Origin: Amanita rubescens
Lineage: Eukaryota; Basidiomycota; Agaricomycetes; Agaricales; Amanitaceae
Assembly (NCBI GenBank): GCA_015039365.1
Contig: WION01000040.1
Location: forward strand, 233,801 to 297,800
Direction: 5' to 3'
DNA: 64,000 bases
The position numbers were made by a program, and so were the translations under genes. Each line of letters opens with the position of its first letter. The first letter of the stretch is position 1. The notes under the pieces are model-generated. The model worked only from the letters and a program-made list of their open reading frames with translations, ran no database searches and was not told the DNA's origin. Below, piece by piece: positions 1-10,425 of this stretch.

Positions 1-73
1 CTACGAGGCGTACATTACGGTCGACTATGCCCTACCATGCGCTTTAAGCGCCACGGGGCCTAAACACGGATTT

Positions 74-97
74 AAAAAAAAAAAAAAAAAAAAAAAA
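74..97. repeat. poly(A) run of 24 bases
   Basis: An uninterrupted run of 24 adenines lies just before the left copy of the direct repeat at about 100-650. It could be a simple homopolymer or the tail of a retroposed fragment. No target-site duplication was recognised, so the origin is open. Confidence 0.8.
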
Positions 98-99
98 GA

Positions 100-650
100 C
101 ATATCGTGATGATCGATGACCCAGTGATAGCCTATGTAAACCTTGATTGTGGCTATTGTTCGGACATCAATGCAGTTCATGAGCATGATTTCATGTTCCA
201 ATGTCCGTCGCGGAATGTTCTTCTATGCAGGTATCGTCGACATAGTCCGGATGCATTATGCCATAAAGAATGTTCGAATCTCGTGGTCAAGGCATTTGCA
301 AGACGATTCGATCGATGGTATAACGCAGCTTGATTGTTCCGCTACCGTGCATGTCGGAAGAAGACCAATCTAATCTGGGCAACATCATAACTGTCAATCA
401 GACGTGGGGAGACATGTTGTGAGAAATTGGCCAAACACATTGCTGCTTTTATGCCTCTCGCCGTCTGTGCTGACTTTCGATTTCTGCAGGTCGATGATTC
501 GTTTTCTCAGCTAGTTGAGAAGCATCTACCTGGGCAGATGGGGGAACAACTTCAGCATATGCGCAACACTTGACGGAGACAAATGGAGTGCTGGACCTAT
601 TTTGTGCTTTGGAAAGGCCTTGTTTACTTGCCGGCACAATAAATAATCTT
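100..650. repeat. left copy of a direct repeat flanking the first SSP array
   Basis: About 450-550 bp here align in the same orientation with 4905-5430. Shared blocks include CAATGCAGTTCATGAGCA, CCGTCGCGG, GTGGTCAAGGCATT and TTGAGAAG. The copies are clearly diverged by substitutions and indels, and short reading frames are not conserved between them, so I regard both as non-coding. In the left copy the last shared block (GAAGATGTGGACAAACAA) is displaced to about 776, implying roughly 200 bp inserted or replaced. Confidence 0.65.
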
Positions 651-2100
651 CGTTAAATCTCGAGCTCGAGATAGTCGACCTAATAACTAGCGTTAAACTT
701 AGCCCTCAAGAACTGACGGAATTCGATTGGGATTTCACAAGCGGGATGCTTCAAGTTCCAGAGCGCATATTTGAGGGAAGATGTGGACAAACAACAACTT
801 GCATGACATGTTTTCCACTTGGTCAGCAATCGGAGCGAAAAGTCCTATTGTTCCTCTCTCTCCCTTGACGGTCACCACACCTGGCTCTATTCAGCCCATG
901 CGTCCGCGCTCGAGAGATATCAAATCAAGCCATGCCATACTATACACGGGCCTTCAAGTTCTAGGCCCCGTCGTCGTTCAATGCCGCAACTTGAAGTCTG
1001 CATCGCTCTCTTGGGCTGCTGCTCTAACTTTTCGGAACTTTACCACATCATTGCACAACTTCGCGATGGATGGGTGTTGGTGGAGCTTGGAAACATGGTA
1101 AACTTTTGCCACTACAAATTCGCTCTCAAGGTCACCACAAGTGTCTCCCTGCTTTCAGTCGGGGTCTCGGGGCTGGAGATTTCGTTCATGACGATTGCGT
1201 CAACTTTTTGCAAATACGTTCTGAAGACTATCTTACCACTTGCTGATTGGCTGATTCCTTGCATCGGGTATATCTACTTCGAATCAATGTCCAATCTTTG
1301 AGGACCCTATTGGGCCATCTTCGAGCAACCGTGGGTGAACTCCTTATCAAGACGGCTCGCTACTTGCTGTTCAACCGATTTCTCACCGATGAGTCGATTC
1401 GATCCTCAATATGAGATATATCCAAAATTTGTTGGGAAGAGAAGTAGACGACGTTCAAAGAAAAGCTTGAGGTTCTGTTCTCCATTTCCTCGAATTCGGC
1501 AGGTCATTGATAATACCCCATCTAGCGTTCCATCATCGACGCGTTGGAACGAGATGAAGGGTCGTGAGAAGTTTTTTATCGTTGGCAATCTTGGAGCACA
1601 TTCGTCATAGACGTGGAGCAATGGCCAACGATATACGTCGCTCAGGCTGGAGATCAGCCGTATCTTGGAACGGCTCGAGCAGTCCGGGAATTAATCTTGA
1701 GTCGTAGAAAATTCGATGTAGAGCATGGTGGCGGTTTGGAAAACGTCGGCAGCATCACTTTGCCCGGGAGCTTTTTTGTCTTTCGAATCGGAAGACAAGT
1801 CAAAGCCCTGAACATGCACTTTACTGGGAAAGTCGACCGCCACTCAGGCACCTGGCCAAACGTCCATTGCCCATTGTCGTGTTGAATCATTCAGTGTCTC
1901 CGTAAAAATTGACAAGTATGTTTTAGGGCGCTATATCCAAGTCTGTAAAATGTTCTGAAATATGTTTACCAGATGTATAAGGAAGCTTAGGACCTAAGCT
2001 ATGTAATAAGTTAAGTGCTATTCAGAAGTTCATCGTACTAGATACGAAGCGACATTGCTTGTCCCGCGAACTCCAAAACCCCCGAGGAGTTGAAGAATGG
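651..2100. other. 1.4 kb with no supportable gene
   Basis: Only short overlapping frames without recognisable domains are present. Fragments on the plus strand at about 820-900 and 1010-1090 faintly recall the leucine-rich tail of Agaricomycete F-box proteins but are broken by stops. A decayed F-box gene is possible and unproven. Confidence 0.4.
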
Positions 2101-2421
2101 CGAGTTCAGCAACCGAAGCCAGCAGGTTTCGAAATCCACCACCTTCGCATCACCCGAGCCACTAATACTGCTGGGCTCCAAAAGCAAGCGGAGTGACATC
2201 TTTGACTATTTTCAGAGACGTCTAAATCGCATCCGTACGGAAGACGAAGGCAGTGTGATCTCGCAAACATATTTGCTTTGCCTTCCAGAACAGGATTTGC
2301 AATTGCTGAACTAACGCATAACGTAGCCAAGGGGTAACCAGTAACAGCCATATCGCATCTCTCCAACCATCATTATCCAGTCTTATGCCCAATCCCTTAT
2401 GTACGCTTATCATCAGCGCCT

Positions 2422-2613
2422 TCAACTCAAGCAGCACGAGACACAAGAATCTCCAGATACTTCGGAAAGTCCAGTAGGACATGGAATCTCAGAAGGCCAG
2501 CAACCGGGCAAGCAGTATTCGCCACGCCTTTCGTTCATTTGAAACGAGCCGGGGAGAGCAAGGGTTGCCGATGCGCAGAGGAGCGCCATGAGGATAGTTG
2601 CTGAGAATCACAT
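2422..2613 (-). pseudogene. SSP-family gene with a stop at codon 2
   Basis: Third member of the minus-strand tandem array. The frame runs ATG-TGA-TTC where the intact neighbour at 3579 has ATG-AGA-TTC, a single A-to-T change that makes codon 2 a stop. Everything after it is open for 61 codons. It encodes a typical signal-peptide core (ILMALLCASATLALP) and a mature part with the exact cysteine spacing of its two neighbours, C-x3-C-x6-C-x11-C-x2-CC. The family's 5'-UTR intron is also present, with donor GTGAGC near 2694 and an acceptor near 2640. Initiation at the in-frame Met at position 9 would shorten the signal peptide n-region to nothing, so secretion might be weakened rather than lost. 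The otherwise intact coding part suggests recent loss or conditional use. Confidence 0.75.
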
Positions 2614-2639
2614 TTCGTTGCGAAGCGGCAGGTAGGACT

Positions 2640-3060
2640 GCAGGGGTCAGGGCGCCTCAGTTTCTGATCAAAGAAGAGGTGTAGGGGATGCTCACCGTTC
2701 AGAGAGGCGTTGGGGAACCTGAAGACTTCTGGGGTGCCGACATTGCAGGTTTTCGTACCATGAATGCATGCGTAGGCTAAGCCGATTATGGCGGAAGGGT
2801 GAATTTTTTCCTTTTCTGAATCTGAGCAACCCTAGCCGCAACAGGTTCAGATCCTGGTGACATAACTGCATTGAATACAAATTCTTTAGCACGGATTCCA
2901 CGGCCTCCAGTATTTGGCTAGAGTCGCGCCCGCCGCATGACCCCACCTTTATAATATAGGAGCTGCTGTTGGAAGTCGGAAACTTGGACTGACACGACTT
3001 CATACATAATACTGTCAGGTAAGGATGAGAGCGAGATGGGATATGGACGAGCACTGAGGT
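2640..3060 (-). promoter_or_regulatory. upstream/UTR block of the 2613 SSP copy
   Basis: The same upstream block recurs before 3579 (about 3584-4000) and before 4446 (about 4460-4980). It includes the 5'-UTR intron and a stretch whose apparent reading frames are interrupted by indels that are not multiples of three. I therefore read it as conserved promoter/UTR sequence carried along by tandem duplication, not as protein. Confidence 0.55.
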
Positions 3061-3360
3061 TCAATTGCTCAAACATTCGTCAACGTGCCTCGTGCTGGTG
3101 TTCTGTTGGCCATCAATTGCGCTAGTTTGGTAGTTACCTACTATGTGTTTTTCGTCGTCCTAAACTAGGTACAGTCGGAAGCTCGTTTGCGCCCACCTTT
3201 GTGATGGAAGCTGATCTATATCGATGACCAGGGGTCTGCAATAGCTGAATTAACGCATAACACAAGGGAAACCTAACAACCATATCGCATCTCTTCAACC
3301 ATCACTAACCATTCTCCAATCTTACGTCCAATCCTTCATCTACAACCTTCAACTCATGAT

Positions 3361-3579
3361 TCATACGTCGACCGAGACAGAGATGTCCGGGCCCTTGCAG
3401 CAAGTCCAACATTCTCCCAATTTTTTGGGATGCCATTCTTCAGGACATCTAGGTTTCTCAGGAAAGCAAACGTGAAAACAGATTTTGTCATCCCTTTTCT
3501 CCGTTTGAAACGAGCCGGGGAGAGCGAGGGAACCTGATGCGCAGAGGAGCGCCATGAGGATAGTTACTGAGAATCTCAT
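3361..3579 (-). CDS. small secreted cysteine-rich protein (SSP family), 72 aa
   Basis: Predicted secreted protein. Residues 1-19 form a signal peptide (MRFSVTILMALLCASGSLA) with likely cleavage after it. The mature chain of about 53 residues has six cysteines in the order C-x3-C-x6-C-x11-C-x2-CC and ends GECWTCCKGPDISVSVDV. The CDS is uninterrupted. Upstream, an intron of about 51 nt (3654 down to 3604) lies in the 5' UTR. Its donor reads GCGAGT where both neighbours have GTGAGC, so it would have to splice as a GC-AG intron. The gene is the middle copy of a three-gene tandem array. I do not recognise the family. The six cysteines and small size suggest a disulphide-stabilised extracellular peptide, and its target is unknown. 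Confidence 0.8.
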   Translation of the reverse strand: MRFSVTILMALLCASGSLALPGSFQTEKRDDKICFHVCFPEKPRCPEEWHPKKLGECWTCCKGPDISVSVDV

Positions 3580-3603
3580 TTCGTTACAAAGCGGCAGGTA
3601 GGA

Positions 3604-3654
3604 CTGCGGGACACGTCAGTTTCTGATCAAAGAAGAGATAGAGGGGATACTCGC
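3604..3654 (-). other. 5'-UTR intron with a GC donor
   Basis: Aligned with the 2613 and 4446 copies, this upstream intron has donor GCGAGT in place of GTGAGC and an ordinary CGCAG acceptor, with a length of 51 nt. If it is retained, the UTR simply becomes longer and the coding sequence is unaffected. Confidence 0.5.
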
Positions 3655-4236
3655 CGTTTAGAGAGGCGTTGAGGAACTGAAGACTTCTGGGGTGTTGACA
3701 TTGGACGTTTTTGTACCCCGAATGCATGTGTTGGCTAAGCCGATTATGGTCTCTGAATTCGAGCAGCCCTGGCTGTGGCAGGTTCATGACATAACTGCAT
3801 TGAATATAAATTCTGTGTTGGTTTAGCACGGATTCCACGACCTCCGAGATTTGGTAGAAGTTGTATCGGCGGCGGGCGCCCCATGATCCGACTTTTATCA
3901 TATATGAGCTGCCGTTGGAAATTGGAAACTTGACCATCATGACTTCATACATAATACTGTCAGGTAAGTATGAGAGGGAGACGTGAAAGGATATGACGAG
4001 CACTGCGGTTCAATAATTTAATGATGTCCAAACATTATCAACCTGCTGTCGGTGTTCTGTCGGGTATCAATTAGTACATAATAGTCGGAAACTCGGTTAC
4101 GCCCATCTTTGTGATGGAAGTATTGCTGAACTAACACATAACATAACCAAGGGAAAATAACCATATCGCAACTCTATCATTATCCGGTCTTCATCCAATC
4201 CTTTATGTACGCTTATCATCTACCGCCGTCAACTCA

Positions 4237-4446
4237 TCATTCACCGTCGACCGAGATGTCGGAACAGCAAGTCCAACACTCTCCAAAGTTTCTGGGATGC
4301 GTTCCAATAGGACAGTGGGGACGCGCGGGGAAGCAAACGCGCCAACAGACTTCGTCACCCCTTTCCTCCGTTTGAAACGAGCTGGGGACAGCAAGAGTAG
4401 CCGATGCGCAGAAAAGCGCTATGAGGATGGTTGATGAGAATTTCAT
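4237..4446 (-). CDS. small secreted cysteine-rich protein (SSP family), 69 aa
   Basis: The first copy transcribed-side-up in the three-gene array. It has a signal peptide of about 19 residues (MKFSSTILIALFCASATLA) and then a mature region with C-x3-C-x6-C-x11-C-x2-CC, identical in spacing to the neighbours at 3361 and 2422. The tail SDISVDGE matches the acidic tail of the 3361 copy. Between the copies the cysteines and the GECWTCC motif are fixed while the other mature residues vary strongly. That is the pattern of a secreted family diversifying under structural constraint. A 5'-UTR intron with donor GTGAGC is present upstream. The function is unknown. Confidence 0.82.
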   Translation of the reverse strand: MKFSSTILIALFCASATLAVPSSFQTEERGDEVCWRVCFPARPHCPIGTHPRNFGECWTCCSDISVDGE

Positions 4447-4904
4447 TTGGTTGCAAAGCGGCAGGTGGGACTGCAGGACGCCTCAGTGTTTGATCAAAGA
4501 AGAGACAGAGGATGCTCACCGTTTGAGGAGGGCAGAGGAACCTGAAGCCTTCAGGTGCCAACATTAGAGGTTTTATACCTTGAGTGCATGTGTTGGCTAA
4601 GCCGCTTATGGCAAAAGGGTGAATGAACATACATACCCTTTCTTGTTCTGAATCTGGGCAACCCTAGCCGCACAGGTTCGGATCCTGGTGACATAACTGC
4701 ATTGAATACAAATTCTGTGTTGGCTTAGCACGGATTCCACGGCCTCCGGGATTTGGTAGAAGTTGTGTCGGCGCTCCATGATCCCACATATAATATATAA
4801 GCTGCCGTTAGAAGCTGGAAACTTGGACTGACATAACTTCATACATAATACCGTCAGGTAAGTATGAGAGGGAGATGTGGATGAAGACTGTATTGTCAAA
4901 GGTG

Positions 4905-5430
4905 CACCGGTGATGATCGACGACCCACTGGTGATCAATGAGTACGTGAGCCTAGGTAAACCTTGTTCGGACACCAATGCAGTTCATGAGCACGATTGCA
5001 AGTTCCAACGTCCGTCGCGGTTTTCCTAAGCAACAACCGTCGATATACTCCAGGTGCATTAAGCCATAAAGGATGTTCGAATCCCGTGGTCAAGGCATTG
5101 CAAGGCGATCTAAGGCGACCGAATAACAGAAGTTAGGGTTTGATTGTTCGGTTACCGTGCACGTGCATGTCAGCAGGAGACCAATCCAATCCGGGCAATA
5201 TATTATCATGACCGTGCATGAGAATTCGAAATTGGCTAAACACATCGCCGCTTTATTTCTCGTCGTCTCGACACGCCCGGAACCGTCCTGTAATGCTGAC
5301 TTTCACTTTCGGTAATCCATTTTCTCCGCCAGTTGAGAAGTATCTGTATGGGCAAACAGGGAAACCGCTTCAGTATATGCGGGGAAGATGTGGACAAACA
5401 AAGACAATCTGTTTCCCCGCGGTCTGATCC
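4905..5430. repeat. right copy of the direct repeat flanking the first SSP array
   Basis: Same orientation as 100-650, so the array of three SSP genes is bracketed by diverged direct repeats. It contains no supported gene. Confidence 0.6.
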
Positions 5431-5662
5431 CGGCAAAACCGTTAACCAATCAAATGATGCACAGCTTTGATATCAGTTTGTGGGGTAGCAACAGGTCAGG
5501 AAAGGTCAGGAGATGGTACAGATGACATGGACAGGTGACAAAGGATGAGTGGTAGATGCGACGGCGCAGCACTCTACGGGCGCCGTCTGCTCACTATTTG
5601 CAATTCTATCTAGTATATTACAGTCTAACTTCACTGACACCCCTATCTATTGCTCAACGACC

Positions 5663-6828
5663 ATGTCGTACCGCATTCTCGTTTCTTCCCACTCAGACTT
5701 CATTTACACGCTCTCTTTCAATCCTACTTCGAATTCCTTGCATCTCGAACACAAGACGCACGCCGGTCACCATCCTTCCTGGATCACCTCCTCTCCGCAC
5801 GACAAATCTTTGGTCTTTGCCGGCTTGGAGCATCCAGAGGGCAAGATCGTTGTCCTTAAGTTTGAGAATGGCAAGGGCACCCTGCAGAAAACCATTTCAA
5901 GCGGTGGCCGCGACCCTTGCTCGCTTCTTGCGACAGAGAAGGAGCTCTTCGTTGCCAATGTAAGCATCTCTCCCTCATGACCCGCGATAAAACTTGCTGA
6001 CTCAATTCTTCTAGTACTCAGGCGACGGTATAGCTGTGGTTCCCATCTCGCATGGCCCGCCGTACCTTCTGGCATCATCCCCTGATACAGTTTTAATGAG
6101 CGGCACCGGGCCTAACAAGGTCAGACAATCGAGCTCTCACCCTCACGAAGTCGTGTCGATCGAAGAATTCGGCGAACTTCTCGTTCCCGATCTCGGCGCA
6201 GACAAAGTATGGCGGCTCAAGAAAACCTCAGAGGGCTGGAAGATCCAGGGACACATCCAATACGAAGCAGGAAGCGGGCCTAGACATGTCATTTACAAAG
6301 GTACTTACTAGCCATAACATTTACACTGTCGCCCTTTTTATGACGTCAATGGTCTTAGATGGATACCTGTACACCGCCCTCGAACTCAGCAATGAAGTCG
6401 CAAAGCACCGTTTGGGTCCTCTCCCTTCCGAGCCAGAGTTGATTACGGTTGCTCCAACGATGTTCAACCCACCTTCATCCCCGACCGACATGATAGTTGC
6501 TGAGATTCTCTTACCCAAGCCCAACTCGAGCTTCCCGACGCCTTACCTCTACGTTTCTAACCGGAACGACCCTTCGCCGGAGGGAGATACTGTTGCGATT
6601 TTCTCTCTCGCAAATCCGTCAAAGTTGGAACTTGTTAACGAGGTGAGGACGGGTTTGAAACATGTCAGAGGCATGGGGATCGGTGGACCGGACGACAAAT
6701 ACGTGGTTGTCGGCGGGCTCATTTCGGGAGGTGTAAAGGTGTTCGAAAGAGTGGATGGGGGCAAAGGTTTGAAACCTGTTGCTGCGGTTAAGGAAGTGGA
6801 CGCGCCAATTGGATTCTTGTGGATGTGA
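5663..6828 (+). CDS. lactonase-type seven-bladed beta-propeller protein
   Basis: Three exons (5663-5959, 6015-6300, 6359-6828) join to about 350 aa. Phases match at both junctions (AAT|TAC giving NYSGDG, then G|AT giving KDGYLYT). The protein starts MSYRILVSSHSD and has no signal peptide, so it is probably cytosolic. Repeated blade-like segments and motifs such as GGRDPCSL and GSGPRHVIY resemble the PF10282 lactonase / 6-phosphogluconolactonase-like / carboxy-cis,cis-muconate cyclase family. Known relatives open or close lactone rings in sugar or aromatic catabolism. The exact substrate cannot be read from sequence. The length of about 350 aa is normal for the family. The gene is convergent with the CoA-transferase gene, with about 70 bp between the stop codons. 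Confidence 0.82.
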
Positions 6829-6897
6829 ACGACTTCATCTTTGATTACTTACTACATTGAACAATCGTATACAATGATTACTACACAATGTACAACT

Positions 6898-8467
6898 TCA
6901 CGCAATAACATTTTCATCTCTGAGTTTAGCCACCTCTTCCGCACTGAGCCCCAAGTCCTTCATCAACACCTCATCCGTGTGCTCTCCAACCTCGGGACCA
7001 GCCCATCGAGGATGAGAATCGACACCCTCCAATACCGGTACCGTTCCCAACATTTTCACATTCCAGCCTCCTCCCTCTTTGGATTTCTTATTCTCCACCC
7101 AAACATCTCTCACGGCGCCTCTCGCCTCTATTTGGACATTCTCCACGACCTCCTTCACAGTAACCACACGTCCAACTGGCACTCCAGCCTTATTCATAAC
7201 TTCTATCACCTCATCAGGCTGTCTTTTACCCGTCCAAGCTGAAATAGCGTCTTCAATCTCTTTTTGCCTTTGAACGCGATGGTGGTTGTGTTGATAATCG
7301 GGTCCGATGAGATCAGGACGGTCGATTGCCTGCATGAGTCGGTTGTAGATCGTATCGCCGTTGGCGCCGATGACGGTGTAGGTCGGGAGGGTTGGGTTGG
7401 AAGGGTCGGGTAAGCATGGGTAAGCGTTCGTAGGTACAATCCCGGTTACGGATGAGCCAGATGGACCGCGGATCTGTTGAAATAGTCAAACATGATCGGT
7501 TTCAGTAATAACATTGTCCAATACCTTTCCTTTGCGATCGTATTCGGGGATGATACCCTCCATGAGATTGAGCATGCTAGTCTGCTGTTAAGCGTCGGGG
7601 AGAAGAAGAAAAAAGTCTGACAGGCAAACGCACCTTTCAGTGATGCTCACGTCCACCGTTGACCCTTTCCCGTCCTTTTTCTGCCGGGCCAGCAGTGCTA
7701 GGACGGTACCGAACGCGGCGTGCAGACCTGCGATTGAATCTCCCAAGCTGATGTTCGGTCGAACAGGCGGACCTTCTAATCCACCCGTCTGGGGATCTGT
7801 GAAGCCGTTGATGTACCGGAACCCAGACTCTGCCTCACAAACGGAGGCGTACCCTGGTCGAGGAGCCCAAGGACCCGTCTGGCCATACCCACTTACTCGC
7901 GTAAAGATGAGAGATGGGTTGTGCGGATGTAGATGAGCCGGTCCCATTTCCCATTTTTCCAAGGCTACAAACGTGACGCCATGAGAAGATTCGACTAGAG
8001 AAAATATTCTTCAAACGACTGACTTCCAGGCTTGAAATTCTCTAGGATCACGTCGCTCCTTATGGCGAGTTGTTTCGCCAAGCTAATCGTGAATTGGTTA
8101 ACATGTAATGTGCGCGAGGATCAGCACGTACTTTCTGCCTTCAGGTTTCCTCAAATCGATCGCAACGCTCTTCTTATTCCTCCCTATGCTTCTGAACCAT
8201 GGGCTCGTTCCATCCACGTCGAGCTCTCTCCACACACGCAAAGGATCGCCGATACCAGGCGGCTCAATCTTGATGACCTCCGCCCCAAACTGGCTATACG
8301 GTGCACCGCCAAATTTAGCAAATTTAGTTCGTGACAGGCTTCGCGTACCCAAGGAGCTGACCACCAAACGGTCCCGCTATCAGTTGACCCATTTCTAGCA
8401 CGCGTACGCCTGCCAGAGGAAGGTTACCTGGAGCCGAACTTGACATGACACGACTTGCAATGTTCAT
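6898..8467 (-). CDS. class III (CaiB/BaiF family) CoA-transferase
   Basis: Six exons (8467-8349, 8293-8132, 8082-8024, 7964-7634, 7576-7525, 7473-6898) join in frame to 432 aa. The start could be ATG 8467 or the in-frame ATG 8446. Family landmarks in order are LAGVRVLEMGQLIAGPF, FGAEVIKIEPPGIGDP, RNKKSVAIDLRKPEG, SDVILENFKPGTLEKW, TRVSGYGQTGPW, RPNISLGDSIAGLHA and GKGSTVDVS. These match formyl-CoA/succinyl-CoA:glutarate CoA-transferases and alpha-methylacyl-CoA racemases. The size and motifs fit the eukaryotic succinate-hydroxymethylglutarate CoA-transferase branch best, which moves CoA between dicarboxylic acids in mitochondria. I could not assign the catalytic Asp with certainty: the candidate segment reads VSITESML. 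The N-terminal 15 residues are weakly basic, so mitochondrial targeting is possible but not obvious. Confidence 0.85.
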
Positions 8468-8663
8468 ATTAGCAAGTTGCCGTTCTAGATGCGACTGTTG
8501 CGAAACTTACGAGTTGACCCTCGTGCTTCCATGCAATTGTATTTTGTGAGAAATGCGAGCCGATGCTGCTCGTGGTAGTGCTGTGGGGTTCATGTTGTGG
8601 TTCACTCAAGTTCTACCGCAGACCCAAACCTAGGGTTAGGTCATAACTTTGAACCACACGACG

Positions 8664-10124
8664 ATGGCACCTCGAAAAAAGTCGAAGCCAAAGCCAAAAC
8701 CTTTCACGAGCACCGGGAACCCTCACAGAGAAACCCGAAATGGTGTTCATCCTACTAATTCACGCGCCGTCCAATCACCCGAGAGCACTGCGGGACCCAT
8801 CACTAGGTCTCGTGTTATGCGCGCCCATTCACCACCGCCTATCCATAGCATCCCTTCGGAGGTCCTTAGCGAAATCTTCATTCTTGCCTCGCTAACCGAC
8901 CGGGAATTCTTCGAAAGGCCATACTTTTACGACAACGAGAGACGGACTCTCATACTTTGCGCCGTATGTTCTTCATGGCGGTTTCTGGCATTTTCCACCC
9001 CTCGATTGTGGAACAGGATCTCCATCAGTGTCTCACATGTTAAAGAGGACCAGGCTAAAAGGAAGGCTGCCGACCTTGTCCAATGGATTTCGCGCTCTCG
9101 TTCGCTCCCTCTCACACTACATGTATCCGGTCGTTTCAGCAATCCTTCGTACGGGGCAGTCCCTGACGCACCCATTATATCAGTTATCAATGACCACGCT
9201 GCTCGCTGGCAAACCTTGTACTTCGAACATTTTGATCCATCCGAGACATCGTTGTTGTTTCGCAATAATGGATGGCACTCGTTGCGGCGATTACGTTATG
9301 ACTATTCAGATCCTGGGCCATGCCCAAACGAAAACGTTCCTTGGGCGCATCTCACGCACCTCGAAATTCAGGATTATACGCCCTATCGGGCCGCAGCAAT
9401 GGTTTTCATGAAATGTCCGAAACTCGTGTGGTTATCGATCTTTCTTCATCCATTAGTAATTGGACAAAGTACACTTCCCATAATAATCTTGGAAGACTTG
9501 GTCACCTTCCGTCTTCATACGTACTGTCTGGCCGGTTTCCAATCAATCCTGGATCGGGTTCCAAGTTTGCCCTCTCTACGAGAATTTTCTGTTAATCAAA
9601 TTGCAGGGGATATTGAACCGCTGTCGAACTTTTTTACACGATCATCTTGTACCCTTGATAGATTGGAGATTTGTGCAAGCGTCATGCCGGGGGACTACCT
9701 CGATATCCTGGCACACTCGTCTTGCGAGTCGCTCACTTCGCTTTCCATGCGTCCTGCACGTCTCGGTTTGTCAGTTGACGAAGAAGTACTTCAAAGACTT
9801 ACCTTACATCGGAACGACGCCATATGCAGTCATTTATCGTCCTTGACGATCGAGTATCACATTCCAACTTCTTTACTCTCTGCAGCCCTGAACATGGTGA
9901 AGTCTCGAATTGAATCTGCTGCTGGCCAGGTACCAGAGGAGCCGGCGCTTCAGTGTCTCCGACTTCACGTCATATATCTCAAGAAAAACATGGCAAAACT
10001 GGATAAGGTTGGAAGGAGGAGTGGAATGGAATACAGCCGTAAAAGGACCGAATCCGGTTGCATCTCAGTTCTGTTTCGAAGACAAGGCTTCAGGGAACCG
10101 CCTGACTTCAGCGAAGCGTTTTGA
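8664..10124 (+). CDS. F-box protein, 486 aa
   Basis: A single open frame. The start is taken at ATG 8664, because the upstream in-frame codon 8649 is TTG. A basic, lysine-rich N-terminus (APRKKSKPKPK) precedes the F-box at about residues 60-100 (PPPIHSIPSEVLSEIFILAS, then CAVCSSWRFLAFSTPRLWNRI). A degenerate leucine-rich region of about 350 residues follows, as in the large Agaricomycete F-box family. Such proteins are expected to bind Skp1 and present substrates to an SCF ubiquitin ligase. The substrate is unknown. The last 50 residues are basic and low in leucine. A different frame stays open from 9910 to 10176 with a plausible sequence, so the true C-terminus could lie there through an unrecognised intron or frameshift. 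Confidence 0.75.
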   Translation: MAPRKKSKPKPKPFTSTGNPHRETRNGVHPTNSRAVQSPESTAGPITRSRVMRAHSPPPIHSIPSEVLSEIFILASLTDREFFERPYFYDNERRTLILCAVCSSWRFLAFSTPRLWNRISISVSHVKEDQAKRKAADLVQWISRSRSLPLTLHVSGRFSNPSYGAVPDAPIISVINDHAARWQTLYFEHFDPSETSLLFRNNGWHSLRRLRYDYSDPGPCPNENVPWAHLTHLEIQDYTPYRAAAMVFMKCPKLVWLSIFLHPLVIGQSTLPIIILEDLVTFRLHTYCLAGFQSILDRVPSLPSLREFSVNQIAGDIEPLSNFFTRSSCTLDRLEICASVMPGDYLDILAHSSCESLTSLSMRPARLGLSVDEEVLQRLTLHRNDAICSHLSSLTIEYHIPTSLLSAALNMVKSRIESAAGQVPEEPALQCLRLHVIYLKKNMAKLDKVGRRSGMEYSRKRTESGCISVLFRRQGFREPPDFSEAF

Positions 10125-10425
10125 TCATTTTTGGGAGGTTGCGAATGTCGTGGTTACATTACGTTCATCATCATGAAAGTCGTTCCTTCTCACTATAGAG
10201 ACCAGCTCATTTCCATTGTTTGCACCTCTCGGACTCTCAAACGCGCTACTTAGCTAAAAGCATTGGGTTGCCCCTATGGTAGCTTTGGACATTGTTATCG
10301 GGTAAATGCAAGTTTCTTATATGCCCTTTCATTAATTTCATTCGTCGAAATTTGTCGGGTGATCTGGCCGGCATAGCAGATATATACATATATTTAATTC
10401 ATAATATAAAATCCTCGCACTCGAC
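10125..10425. other. intergenic, nothing recognised
   Basis: A3'-flank between the F-box gene and the minus-strand unknown gene. It is AT-rich around 10380-10410 (ATATATACATATATTTAATT). No gene is seen. Confidence 0.5.

Noticed and set aside
106..373. Short plus-strand frames in the left direct repeat
   Set aside because: The equivalent frames are destroyed in the 4905-5430 copy, and no start context or domain is present.
781..1301. Possible F-box-type gene
   Set aside because: Only faint resemblance, with no F-box and with broken frames; left as unassigned sequence.
2692..4977. Three similar minus-strand frames (2692-3054, 3584-4003, 4606-4977) that look like a repeated protein
   Set aside because: They lie over the shared promoter/UTR-intron block of the SSP copies, and the copies differ by indels that break frame. 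The similarity comes from DNA duplication.
9910..10176. Alternative frame at the 3' end of the first F-box gene
   Set aside because: It could be a true C-terminus after a frameshift or intron, but no splice pair was found, so it is mentioned only within the gene entry.
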